The position numbers were made by a program, and so were the translations under genes. Of a stretch of DNA of 64,000 nucleotides, positions 52,473-63,302 are shown piece by piece. The stretch comes from Oncomelania hupensis (taxonomy: Eukaryota > Mollusca > Gastropoda > Littorinimorpha > Pomatiopsidae): contig CM072511.1 in the NCBI GenBank assembly GCA_036898135.1, forward strand, positions 27,304,610-27,368,609. The letters run 5' to 3'. The notes under the pieces were generated by a model that saw only the letters and a list, made by a program, of their open reading frames with translations, was not told where the DNA came from and did no database searches. Positions within the stretch are counted from its first letter, which is position 1. Each line of letters starts with the position of its first letter.

Positions 52473-52629
52473 TCAGCGGGTCATGTAGCCATTAGCAGCA
52501 CTGTAGGGGCGCTGACGCCGATGATGACGACCTTGTGGATAAGGATTATGACGATCCTCTTCTTGGTCCCCCTCTGGCACAGCATCCCCTTCTTGTTCCG
52601 GCTGCATGTCTTGTAATGGAATGTCCAGT
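52473..52629 (-). CDS. Terminal coding exon of unidentified minus-strand gene
   Basis: 157 nt, LDIPLQDMQPEQEGDAVPEG … YSAANGYMTR and TGA at 52475-52473. The acceptor has a strong pyrimidine tract (TTTTTTTTCCCCCTCTACAG). Confidence 0.75.
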
Positions 52630-54880
52630 CTGTAGAGGGGGAAAAAAAACAATAACAACAAAACAAAAACAGCTGAGAATAATATAATTTTATATGTAAG
52701 TTACTATATATTATACTGAACGCTAAAGGTGAGTTGTAGCCTTAACATTTATAGACCATGATAGCGCATTAATTGTGACATTAATTAAAATTCATCGCAC
52801 TAGCAGAGAATTAAAAGTACAACTGTAACGAACTGGTCTGCAGGTTTAACTCGGTAAAAACTTTGTTTCGGTCAGTGACAGGAAGCAAAGCAAGTGAAAA
52901 TTTAAACGAGGAAGGCGCAGCAACAACAAACAAAGAAGTATAGGCCTATTGTATGGTGTTGAAAATATAGATCAAACTGCACATGTGGGTGGGAAAATTG
53001 AAGGCGAATGTCAACTGAGAATATTAGACAAAGTAGTTTCTTGGGTCTGTTTTGGCTTAAACGTCATCTTACCCCCAGAAGGCATCGTCGTCGTCGTCGT
53101 CGTTATTGGCGATGAAGTAGTCGGCGGGAATGCCGTAAGGAGGGGGAGGTGGCGGTTCACGGGGGATATCCTGCAGACTCACTGTTTCACGGTTCCGGTG
53201 GTGTCTGCACAACAACGTAACATAGATGATGCACAGAACACTCACGATACAAATCATGTAAAGTTCAATTTAACAACAACAACAAAATTATCTTCGCATT
53301 CCCTTGTTATTATGCTAACGTGTTCAAAATATACCGACGGCCTATAATGAAAAATAGCGCAGTTCCGCATAAAAAAATATCAATTCGAGGTTTGTCTTTA
53401 GACGCACACTTAAGAAGCGAGACAACCGAATCGAGCACCATATCCCAAACGGCGAATTGATAATTTTATTTAGATCATGCTTGATATTGCCAAACGCACT
53501 TTCCTCCTAAATCGAACTCAAAGAGCTGCGATCTGTAACCAACACACACGTTAACAACACTCTTACATGCACAACAAACGCATGTTCATTACTCGAACAC
53601 TAGGAGCACTCTTACATACACAACAAACGCATGTTCATCACTCAAACACATGGGACACTCTTACCTACACAACAAACGCATGTTCATCACTCAAACACAT
53701 GGGACACTCTTACCTACACAACAAACGCATGTTCATCACTCAAACACATGGGACACTCTTACCTACACAACAAACGCATGTTCATTACTCGAACACGTGG
53801 AGCACTCTTACCTACACAACAAATGCATGTTCATCACTCAAACATATGGGACACTCTTACCCACACATGGAACACTCTTACCTACACATGGAACACTCTT
53901 ACCTACACATGGGACATTCTTATCTACACATGGGAAACTCTTACCTACACAACAAACGAATGTTTATCATTCAAACACGTAGGGTATATCTTCTTGTCAG
54001 CCGTGTGACTGGAAAATGGAATCGCTTTCTCGGCGAAAGGGCGGCACTGCAGTGCAGTGCAAAGGTGGAAAAAGAGGAAAAATACAGATGTGAAAAGTGC
54101 GTTGATCCGCGGTTTTTCGCTGAGAAGAGTTTGAGACTGTGATATAAAAGTACCGAGAGGAGCGCGTTCTATACAGAGGACGCTATCGCATCAACCAGGT
54201 TCCAGCGCTGGTAATATTAATGGTTGAACTAGAAGTTCGTTCACCTCTGCAGAGTGCCTGGTGCAGAATGGTAGGAGTCTCTGGGCCTGAAGCCGCGGCG
54301 TCGTGGGTCGTTGCGGACGGTGCTGACGGACCCTGAGCGGCTGTAGAGCATGGGCGTGCTGTTGTTGTGGGACATGCGGCGCAGGTTGGTGGACGCCCGT
54401 CGTATTGCCTCGTACGTTGCTAGCTGCTCCTCCCTGTCAGAGAAGTAGGGCGGAAGAACATGTTACCATAGCATGGAAAAAAAAACGCGCAATACAAGTG
54501 TTCAACATTAACGTCGTATCATCGTTATTGGCTCTTTTGTTTCCACGTGTTCTTCTCTCCTCCATGGCCATCCCACTCTCCTACTAGAACTTATCTGTTC
54601 TCTCGTTCTGTGAGACCATCTGTGATCCTGTCATCCACTACGAGGCTCCACATCCTTATCTGTTCATTTACCCAATCAAGCAGCAGGTTGGCACCTTTGC
54701 ATGGGTGGCCCGGTCGGAATGAGTTAGATTCTGCTTTTAAGCCTGCTTTTTGAGCAGCTCTTTGAGTTAAAGCGTTAACTAAATAAGAACACATTGATGT
54801 CATTGTACAACACACCCGCCTAACCTCTTACTGTAGTCTAAATGTTTGTTTCTTCTCCTAGCATCAACTCAAATGTGCGT

Positions 54881-54955
<75 letters not shown>

Positions 54956-55028
54956 CTCCCTCCCTCCCTCATATTATTATAATATTTTCTTTGAAATATA
55001 AACTATATTTAGGTATTATATTATTATA

Positions 55029-55094
<66 letters not shown>

Positions 55095-57051
55095 GAACCT
55101 CACCTTTTGTGGGGTTTTCTGTCTGGTGTTGGTTTGTGGGGCATTTTTTTATGGGGCTTTATGTATATATATATATAAAAAATGTTGACCTTTGTGGGGC
55201 TTTTTATATTAGACCTTTGTGGGGCTTTTTATATTAGAATTGTTTATGAGGCAGATGTATATTGTTGCTAGTTGTGGGGCATTATATGTATAAACCTATT
55301 GTGGGGTTTTCTGTCTGGTGTTGGTTTGAGGGGCATTATATATATATGTATTTCAAAATGTAGAGCATTGTGGGGCTTTTTATAATAGAATTGTTTATGA
55401 GGCAGATATATAGGCCTACTGTTGCTAGTTGTGGGCCATTATATGTTACATGTTGTGGGCCATATATCTCTCCGTTCCGCTGACGCTGGTCACCTTTCTG
55501 TGCCACGCATCAAGCTGGAGACGTATGGTCGTCGTTCTTTCTCTTTTGCTGCTCATACACTTTGGAATTCCTTGCCTCAGCCTCTCCGTGACACTCCTAC
55601 TCTATCTGCATTCAAATCTAGACTTAAAACACATCTTTTCCATGAACACCTCTTGAAATAAATTCCTGCCCACCAGCCGTCCTTAACCTCTTTTGTGGTC
55701 ATCGTACCTTCATCATCGTCGTCATCATGGTCGTCATCCTCATCATCGTCGTCATCAGCCTCATCATATCATCGTCACCGTCGTTGTCATCTTCTTTCTC
55801 AGTGTCGTCGTCATCGTCGCTGTTTTCCTCATCTTCGTCGTCGTTGTGGCCCAGGTGTGTTTGGCTGCTTGAGTGTCTGTGCAGGTGTTGTGTTGTGGTG
55901 TCTTTTTGTGGTGATCATAGTAGTTGTTCCATGGCGTTTTTAAGCAAATTGCTCGTTTCTGTTTCTGTGTGAAATGCACGTATACTGATAGAGATAGACA
56001 ATTTTATTGTGCTTTGTATTTTATTTTGTGTGTGTGTGTGTGTGTGTGTGCGTGGGAGACATTGAGAGAGTGGGTGTGTTTGACTATGTTTTAATACTGT
56101 GGTGATAGAGATAGACAATTTTTTATTGTGCTTTGTATTTTATTGTGTGTATGTCTTTGGGTGTGTGAGTGGGTGTGTTTGACTATGTTTTAATACTGTG
56201 GTGATAGAGATAGACAATTTTATTGTGCTTTTGTATTTTATTGTGTGTGTGGTTGTGGTTGTGTGTATGTGTGTGTATGTATGTGTGTGTGTGTGTGTGT
56301 GTATGCGTGGGAGACATAGAGTGAGTGGGTGTGTTTGACTATATTTTAATACTGTGGTGTTTGGTATTGTGTTTGATGCTTTTATTCTTTTATGTTCCTT
56401 GATTATTTAGTTAAGGCTGGCTGTAACTGCGCTTTGAGCTTCTCCTGAGGGAAAGGCGTAGAATGCTTACATGAAATAAATTATTATTAATTATTATTAT
56501 GTGAATGGGGAAAGGAAGAAAGTAATTTATTGTTGTGTAATTGCAGTGTGAATGAATGTTTCATGCATTTTTTGATCATTGGAAATTACATATTTCATCT
56601 GCTACATTTTTATTCAAATTAATGTGTTTATGTCTCTGCTCTCGATACAATGTAAACTATTAAAGAATGAATGAACGAAGCAGGATTGCATAAATCAATG
56701 AAGAAGTGAATGAATGCATAATGAAATCATTCTAAACCCCATCATTAATGTTTTTATTATAATTTATTGTATGGATTAAGGCTGAGTTTATTTATTTATT
56801 TTCTTTTTACTTTCTACTTAGTGTCTTCTTATGAATACTTATTCTCTTCCTTAAATGTCCCCCACCAACCCGGTTTGTTTTTCATTTATTATTATGTTGA
56901 CCCGAATCGGCTGAAAATTTGGCAACGAACTAAACATGAAATGAGTAATCCGATTTTTTTTTCAATAACTAAGGTAAAGAAAACTTGAAAAGAAGAAGAA
57001 GAAGAAAAAGAAGAAAGGAGAAGAAGAAGGACAGAGAGAGAGAGAGGGAGG

Positions 57052-57129
<78 letters not shown>

Positions 57130-58599
57130 TAAATAAAACTTTTACTGAATGTTTATTTTCACTTTAAACTTTATTACAGCAGATCATTATGCAAAAAAAA
57201 TATGCCAAATATTCTTTTTAGGTAATTGGCATTTACATGGGTTAAATTTGTTTTTAAATAAAGGTTAAAATCTGTGACATCTAAGGCATTTTAGGCACAA
57301 AATTACTAGCACCTTAGGTATTGAAAAGGGTACTTTCAATGTACATTTTTATGTATTTTGTTTAAGTGCATCTTCCCTATACACCTTTCTCCCTTACCAC
57401 TCAAGTAAAACAAAAGAAACGATTTTCATGCACAAAAAAACTTGCATTCTTGTAAAGTAAAAAATATATCAAAATATGGCATGGTAAAATGCAACAAAAA
57501 ATTCACATTTTACCAAATCATTTTCCCCTCGTTTGTTGTAAGTTTTAATTTTATATATGTAACGATTGCTAAATATCTACAGATTATTGAATAAGATGAG
57601 ATAAAACATTGGTTATAGGGTAAACCGGACAATAAAATGATTGATTGAATGTAGCGATAAATTGTTTTCAAAAATCCACCCTTTACATTGAACACAAGGA
57701 AGATAGTTTTCACGTTTAGCATCTTCTACAGAACTTGGGCGCCTGACCACTGTTAGTTCTCCTCGTCCAATCCGCAGCACCTGTAAACACACACACACAC
57801 ACACACAAAATTTAAAAATAAGAAAATTAGTATTGCACTTGGATGCAAACCACCCAAATTTAGGAAGGAAAAATGGAAAAATGGAAAGAAAATAGAAGAG
57901 AGAGAGAGAGAGAAAATCTTTTTATTTTCAGGGTGAAGAGTAAGCAGGGGTGCTTCTTTACATCTAGCCCTTGCCCCATTTATAAAGGGATACATGAACA
58001 ATTTACAGTACACGAAAAGTTTTCAGGACATAAACATACAGAGGAACTGAAGCATTCATTCACATTAAAAAAACAACCCAAGGTAATACTAATAGTACAA
58101 GTTTTTGGAATATAACCATACCGATGAACTGAAGCATACATATGAAAAACAATAGCATGACATCATAATTTATCCAAATACATGTCAGTGTCTACAATTC
58201 ACACACAGACACATTTTAAAGTAAGTGAAGTAAATGATGTAAAATGTGTCCCGACATACGTTTTCCAAAACCTTTGGAGGTAGTTTTTCTGAACAAGAAA
58301 AAGTCAAGTTAGACCAGTTTACTTCTATGGCCTTAATGATCTAGTGGAAACAAACCAGACAAACCACAACTGAATAAACACAAAACCCTTAAAGTGTGTC
58401 CAGCAGATTCCACTGTTTACAGTCTTTCAGGAAAATTACCAAAATATTATTTCTCAGGAATATTAACAAAATTACCGTCATGTGCCATCACCAACTCCAT
58501 CACCGACTCCACCTCCGACTCTGATTCTGGGTCGAACTCAAAGTCAAGCCTTTCATCGTCTGAGCAATCAGGAGGCTGAATTAAAAAAAATAATAATAA

Positions 58600-58679
<80 letters not shown>

Positions 58680-59591
58680 TAAAGTATAAACATGCACATT
58701 AAAGTTAGACAATAAAGAGTAGCTCTAATTTTTGTCTGCTGGGCGTTAAAACAGGAGAAAATTTGGCATGTAGCAAGTAGTTTTCCTTCACAAGAGTAAG
58801 CCAATGTAAATTTAAATGTCATTGCCGTGAACAATTTTTTTTCTTTCTTGGAGATACATGCATCGATTTGCTGGTAATTGCTTTCTTAGCAAGGACAATG
58901 TATCCCTATTGATAGATTAGTAAAAAATGGTTATCTGAAAGTTTCTGATTCAGAAGAAGAAGAAGAAGAAGAAGATGAAGAAGATGGTGATGATTATGAT
59001 GATGAGGAGGTGGAGGAGGAGGAGGAGGGGGAAGAGAAAGCTCCTGCTGCTGACGATGATGATAGAAGAAGAAGAAGAAAAAGATGATGATTATAATGTT
59101 GTTGATGATGATGATGATGATAAGGAGGAGGAGGAAAAGGAGAAGGAGGAGGAGGAAGATAAAGCTGCTGGTGCTGCTTCTGCTGCTGACGATGGTGATA
59201 GAAGAAGAAGAAGAAGAAGAAGAAGAAGAAGAAGAAGAAGAAGAAGAAGAAGAAGAAGAAGAAGAAGAAGAAGAAAGTAACTTAACAGACAACAGTAGCC
59301 TAGACAACATGTTTCTTACCAACGATTCCATAGATGTTTCATCACAGGTCTGTGCTGGATTGCCCTTCAACCACTGCTGAACTTTGCATGTACGATCCAC
59401 TGTGTAAACAAAGTAAAAAAAAGAAATTTTATATTTAGGCCTATATTATATATATACAGTGTTACCCTTTTAGTAATAAGTACAGGGGAAAAACATTTTT
59501 ACTTCTTGCGTGCTATCTCCTCTGTCTCCAAAGCCTAGATCATTATCTACTCTCAAGGATGTGGTTCGTTTTGCATTATACTAGGCCCCCT

Positions 59592-59667
<76 letters not shown>

Positions 59668-60833
59668 CTCTCTCTCTCTCTGATGAGCCAGGGCCGGATC
59701 AAGGCCTTCAGAAGGGGGGGTGGGGGGGGTATTCCAAATTTGCGACGGGAGGGAGGGGGGAGGGAGGAGAGTACATACATTTTTTTACCGTAGGGTAGTG
59801 ACAAACGAGAATAAATTATGCACAGCAACTTCGGCTTTTTACCATTGGAAACTATTTCTTCTTTCACTTTTTGATTTAATATAGTTATTAGATTTCTGAA
59901 AAAAAAAAGATACAAATTCAACACCCCCCTCCTCCTACCTCTCCCCCCCAAAAAAAAAAAATAAATAAATAAAATAAATAAAAAAAAAAAAAAACATAAA
60001 TAAATGAAATAATTAGCCTAATCAAAAAAAAATAATCCAAAGCAGTAAGTTAAAAAAGCCTTTTGTCACAGCATTGTAATAAACCAATAAACCAAAGGCA
60101 AAGAAAAACTTTTTTTAATAGTCTATTTACACAACAATGTTAGCAACGCAGTACAGTAGGGAGTAGGCCTATATTAAAAGGAATTTTAAATAAATATCAC
60201 TATTATCTACTGTTCTGATACAGCTTTTTGGTTTATTTCTGTAGATTTAACAAACTGTACGCCTAGTTTATCTTTAAACACCATTCAATTATCAACTTTT
60301 GAAAGAAAAACTTAGAATTCTGTGATTAATCATAAAGCGTACGATATAGTGAATGAAAAATAGGGACCCACAGGTGCTTCACTGAGCAACCTTCGCCAAC
60401 ATGTTAAAAACACAATTTGCTTTGAAAGATAAAGAACTACATCGACCAATTTTGTTCAAACTTAGTGTTGTACTAGTATAACAAATTTCCACTCACCGGT
60501 TTAAGCACAGGCTCTCTGAATCTTCGTGAGGCCATTCGCGTTGCAATCAAGAACGGTAACTCTCCTTTCACATTGAAGATTAAAATCACCATGGCAAAAT
60601 CACCATGGCGGACAGATTGAAAAGTTTTGAAGCAAGGGAGGCAATCCAATTATTTTTTAGTTAAAATTTTATATAAAACGTTGTTGTGAGATCTATACAG
60701 GACAGTAATCAGCAACCCCGCGGCAATATTGTAAACAGGTTAAAATTGTGGGGCGTTTTACAAGCCCCACAATTTTTTCATGCCCCACAATAAACTCAAA
60801 AATACGGAAAATGCCCCACATAAGAACAATTCA

Positions 60834-60910
<77 letters not shown>

Positions 60911-60975
60911 GGGAAATTAATTATAAAAGTGGTGTATTGTAATGTGATAACAGTTTTTTATGTTATTATTATTAA

Positions 60976-61024
<49 letters not shown>

Positions 61025-61414
61025 ATGATGAGGTATAAGGAGGGGGGTGGTTGCCTAAAATTGTTTAAAGATAATAATGAAGATGTTGGTGTGATTGTAT
61101 GTGCATGTGTGTGAGTGCATGTGTGTGTGAGTTATATGATTTTCAAGTTCATGTTAAAGGTTCTTTACTATTTTTTATTTGTTAAGGAACAGATTACAAG
61201 ATTAGACTGTATTATTAGTCTAAAACTTTTATTCCTAATTTTAAAAAAAGTTTCCAGAATAAAAAAATGTTTATCTCTTTCTCTCTCTTTCTCTCTCTCT
61301 CTTTCTATCATATTAGCGGATTATCAGTTTATCTTTTTTATTTTATATAGTCTACCTTTATCTTTTTATTTTATATAGTTTACCTTTTAATATTCTTGAT
61401 TTAATGGATTATTA

Positions 61415-61488
<74 letters not shown>

Positions 61489-62064
61489 CCCATGGGGTGC
61501 CCGGGGCTTTCAGTATAAATAGTATCCCCACTTTCTGGAAATTTAGCGCTTTAAATTCCCACTGTCGCTGTCTTTCTCATTTGTTCTTTCTCATTCCTGC
61601 TCTGTTCTATCAATCTGCTATACTATCTTCTTCTTCGCTAGACCAGTCACCTACCTTTTTTCTTGAAAACTCTTCGGGACAAAACTCCTTATTTGTGTGT
61701 GAGGTTTGTTGGATCAGCTTGGGAATATTGGATGCTTTTTGCCAGGTGGTCACTAGGGCTTCCTATGATGTTATTATTTAGCAATGTAGGCATTTTATAT
61801 GTATATGTTTTGTTGATAATTTATAATGATGTTTGTATTCTATTTTGTTTTTGTAAACGGATGTTCGATAAATTAGAATATAGCCTCAGCGTCCCCTGCG
61901 TGGGATGTCTTTATTGTAAAGTGACTGGCTGGTGGAGTGCCTTCAGTTTTACCACTAGGGTTGTTTCAGCAGATCTTTTATGCGGATCAGGGGTTGTCTG
62001 GTCCTGATTTGGCTCGGAAGAGTCCGCTGGACCTAAAGCAATAATCATGTAATGTTAGCTTGTA

Positions 62065-62136
<72 letters not shown>

Positions 62137-62504
62137 GTACATCTTGTTATGTTTCATACAATAAGCTCACATCTTAAATATGTAAACATTTTTGTAATTT
62201 TAGCACGCTGTTCGTCTTATTTAATTGCATTTAACTTTATTATATATGTGGCTTAAAATTATCAAGAATTTACATTTTACTGTGTGGACGAACCATGTGG
62301 ATTTTTGTATTTTAATGTTTTATTTGTCTAAGCTATCTTTTTATCTGTATGTTTAAAATGTAATGTCTTCTGAAAAAGTTTTTTTTTCTTCCTCACGTGT
62401 GTGTGTGTGTGTGGGTGTGTGTGTGTGCGTGTGTGTGGGTGTGTGTGTGTGTGTATGAATGCGTGTGATTGCTAGGTGCAATTTGACTTTGCACACATTA
62501 TAAA

Positions 62505-62581
<77 letters not shown>

Positions 62582-62678
62582 GACGATTTATGAAGAGAAC
62601 CACAAACAGGAAGAGAAATGCACAAGACTGTTGATGTTAATAAGCACTTACGTTTCATTGGCAGTCTTTCTCTTTCTC
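52473..62678 (-). CDS. Unidentified minus-strand gene: low-complexity C-terminal tail (3' exons)
   Basis: Coding exons 54433-54245, 53204-53073 and 52629-52473 join in phase (2 then 2) with good splice sites. Donors are GTGAAC and GTAAGA; acceptors are TGACAG, TGTGCAG and CTACAG. A 27-nt microexon at 62678-62652 (RKRKTANE; acceptor TTTTTGCAG, donor GTAAGT) would also join in phase to the 54-kb exon, giving RKRKTANETEEQLATYEAIR; this link is tentative. The product tail (about 158 residues in view) is polar: EEQLATYEAIRRASTNLRRM, an Arg/Ser-rich part, LQDIPREPPPPPPYGIPADY, a run of aspartates, and a Gln/Arg-rich end with MTR-stop. The basic stretch followed by Pro/Tyr motifs suits a receptor or adhesion-protein cytoplasmic tail, but no domain identifies it. 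PPPPPPY could bind SH3 or WW domains (inference). The 5' exons are not visible. Confidence 0.6.
53073..53204 (-). CDS. Exon of unidentified minus-strand gene
   Basis: 132 nt, HHRNRETVSLQDIPREPPPP … YFIANNDDDDDAFWG. A CGT/GAC repeat encodes the aspartate run. Acceptor TTGTGCAG, donor GTAAGA. Confidence 0.78.
53555..53965. repeat. 49-bp minisatellite with shorter derivative units
   Basis: Six or so copies of a 49-bp unit (ACACTCTTACCTACACAACA then AACGCATGTTCATCACTCAA), followed by four or five about 22-25-bp units (CACATGGAACACTCTTACCT). Because 49 is not a multiple of three, all three + frames read similar peptides. None is a gene. It lies in the intron between the 54.2- and 53.2-kb exons. 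Confidence 0.92.
54245..54433 (-). CDS. Exon of unidentified minus-strand gene
   Basis: 189 nt, EEQLATYEAIRRASTNLRRM … SYHSAPGTLQR. It is GC-richer than its surroundings, open in only this frame throughout, and bordered by TCTGACAG and GTGAAC. Confidence 0.75.
54886..54950. repeat. (CT)n microsatellite
   Basis: Pure CT run grading into CCCT units. Confidence 0.95.
55029..55090. repeat. (TA)n microsatellite
   Basis: About 60 bp of TA, next to the TGTGGGGC-rich block. Confidence 0.95.
55092..55450. repeat. Degenerate TGTGGGG-rich tandem block
   Basis: About nine TGTGGGG(C/T) or close variants in 350 bp, in two approximate 200-bp units that both contain GGTTTTCTGTCTGGTGTTGG and GAATTGTTTATGAGGCAGAT. 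The same heptamer recurs in both orientations at 60745-60820. Confidence 0.75.
55450..56490 (+). pseudogene. CR1-like LINE 3' end
   Basis: 55460-55661 reads HLSVPRIKLETYGRRSFSFA then AHTLWNSLPQPLRDTPTLSA FKSRLKTHLF…, the typical C-terminus of CR1/L2-type ORF2, with a natural stop. The 3' UTR holds ATC-rich sequence and three diverged tandem copies (55988-56360) of a unit with GATAGAGATAGACAATTTTA … TGTTTGACTATGTTTTAATA. It ends ATGAAATAAATTATTATTAA at about 56490. Confidence 0.8.
56491..57000. other. Intergenic/intronic, nothing recognised
   Basis: AT-rich, with tandem GAATGAATG-type short repeats. No gene is supported. Confidence 0.4.
56994..57122. repeat. (GAA)n-(GA)n microsatellite
   Basis: GAA-rich start then about 65 bp of pure GA. 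Confidence 0.93.
57613..60592 (-). CDS. Possible minus-strand gene with CxxC zinc-finger-like segment
   Basis: Four exon candidates. (1) 60592-60497: MVILIFNVKG … MASRRFREPVLKP, donor GTGAGT; an internal ATG is at 60535. (2) 59399-59320: DRTCKVQQWLKGNPAQTCDE TSMESL, donor GTAAGA. (3) 58575-58476: PPDCSDDERLDFEFDPESES and on, acidic. (4) 57780-57613: VLRIGRGELTVVRRPSSVED … YLPCVQCKGWIFENNLSLHS then a stop. Acceptors are TTTACACAG, TTTTAATTCAG and GTTTACAG. Junction 2-3 is in phase. Junctions 1-2 and 3-4 are not, as drawn, so an exon or a different donor is missing, or the gene is broken. GRGEL…RRP followed by YLPCxxCKG resembles, from memory, uncharacterised animal proteins with a CxxC(x)nH finger, but this is unverified. 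It lies on the same strand inside the putative intron 62652-54433. Confidence 0.4.
58590..58676. repeat. (AAT)n microsatellite
   Basis: Pure AAT array directly upstream of the exon-3 acceptor of the gene above (minus strand). Confidence 0.95.
58951..59277. repeat. GAA/GAT/GAG-rich purine tract
   Basis: Imperfect GAA, GAT and GAG trinucleotides ending in about 80 bp of pure GAA (59197-59277), strongly purine-biased on the + strand. Acidic ORFs read from it are simple-sequence artefacts. Such tracts can form triplex DNA. Confidence 0.92.
59600..59685. repeat. (CT)n microsatellite
   Basis: CT array. Nearby C/G-rich runs and an A-rich run (59945-60000) follow. Confidence 0.95.
60747..60775. repeat. 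Perfect short hairpin, ATTGTGGGGC/GCCCCACAAT
   Basis: 10-bp perfect arms with a 9-nt spacer. Two more GCCCCACA(A/T) copies follow before the TA array at 60837. It is the same heptamer as in the block at 55092-55450. Confidence 0.8.
60837..60906. repeat. (TA)n microsatellite
   Basis: About 70 bp of TA. Confidence 0.95.
60967..61023. repeat. (ATT)n microsatellite
   Basis: Pure ATT array. Confidence 0.95.
61417..61486. repeat. (ATT)n tail of repeat A
   Basis: ATT array directly abutting repeat A copy 4. On the minus strand it is an (AAT)n 3' tail. Confidence 0.9.
61490..62035 (-). mobile_element. Repeat family A, copy 4 (longest)
   Basis: Contains all segments seen in the other copies: TATAAATAGTATCCCCACTT, the AGCAATGTAGGCATTTTATA junction shared with the Rex1-like ORF end at 47.3 kb, the GTTTTTGTAAACGGATGTTC centre, and the GTCCGCTGGACC end. 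Read on the minus strand it ends in (AAT)n like a LINE/SINE tail. A second ATT array (62067-62136) lies at the other side. Confidence 0.72.
62067..62136. repeat. (ATT)n microsatellite
   Basis: Pure ATT array. Confidence 0.95.
62398..62455. repeat. (GT)n microsatellite, interrupted
   Basis: GT run with GGG and GC interruptions. Confidence 0.93.
62508..62580. repeat. (ATT)n microsatellite
   Basis: Pure ATT array, 70 nt from the possible microexon. Confidence 0.95.
62652..62678 (-). CDS. Possible 27-nt microexon
   Basis: GAGAAAGAGAAAGACTGCCA… between TTTTTGCAG and GTAAGT. It reads RKRKTANE if entered in phase 2. It fits the phase of the exon at 54433 and could follow a membrane anchor. Chance splice-site pairs of this quality occur, so confidence is modest. 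Confidence 0.4.
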
Positions 62679-62689
62679 CTGCAAAAACA

Positions 62690-63039
62690 AACAGAACAGT
62701 AGATGAGCGAAACTGATGGATAATCAGTATGTTTTGCTAATACTCATTATTAGCATTAGGTAAGAAGAACAAAACGTTTCAGGGATAAACAGCAGCAACA
62801 TAGGGTATTCCACACCTGAGGTTAACCTTATAATATCCCCTCAGCCATTCAACGTCATTCCATGCACACCACGTCCATTATTGACTTTAATTTACTCTTG
62901 AACTGATGCCAGTAAGATAACGCATACCGCCTGCATGACATGCTTCTGTTGCCAAGGGCTGCAAATATGTTGAAATATGGGGAACAGAGGCAGACCTGGA
63001 GATTATTTGGCAACCCAACGCCATATTGGTTCATCATCG

Positions 63040-63079
<40 letters not shown>

Positions 63080-63302
63080 AGTAGAAGCAACAGCAGTGTG
63101 ATGATATTCTGGGGAAGATAAGTTTATCTTACTAGGGGGTAAGACTTATTGATAGAGGGGCATTAGGCTACCACTATCGATCGTTCTTTTACCAGAATTC
63201 CAGAGCGATGTGAGAGACTGATCAGGTGCTTGGTCACATAAAATTTATATTTGTTCTCGGGATTTTTAGTATCATTTGGCCCAATTAGAGAAACGCTTAT
63301 TC
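62690..63302. other. Non-coding stretch with (ATC)n array
   Basis: ATC array at 63034-63080. Nothing else is recognised. Confidence 0.45.

Noticed and set aside
52473..52661. ORF extension upstream of 52629 on the minus strand
   Set aside because: The added residues are encoded by the poly-pyrimidine tract of the splice acceptor.
53567..54142. 191-codon repetitive ORF
   Set aside because: It is the 49-bp minisatellite, open in all three frames because of unit length, with no start or splice context.
58906..59400. 164-residue Ser/His-rich minus-strand ORF and acidic/basic + strand ORFs
   Set aside because: They read through GAA/GAT/GAG simple sequence. Only the first ~26 residues on the minus strand (59399-59320) look like an exon.
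61663..62007. 114-codon ORF with similar frames at 34 kb and 40 kb as a conserved protein
   Set aside because: The similarity follows DNA-level identity of repeat family A. Frames differ in start and are interrupted between copies.
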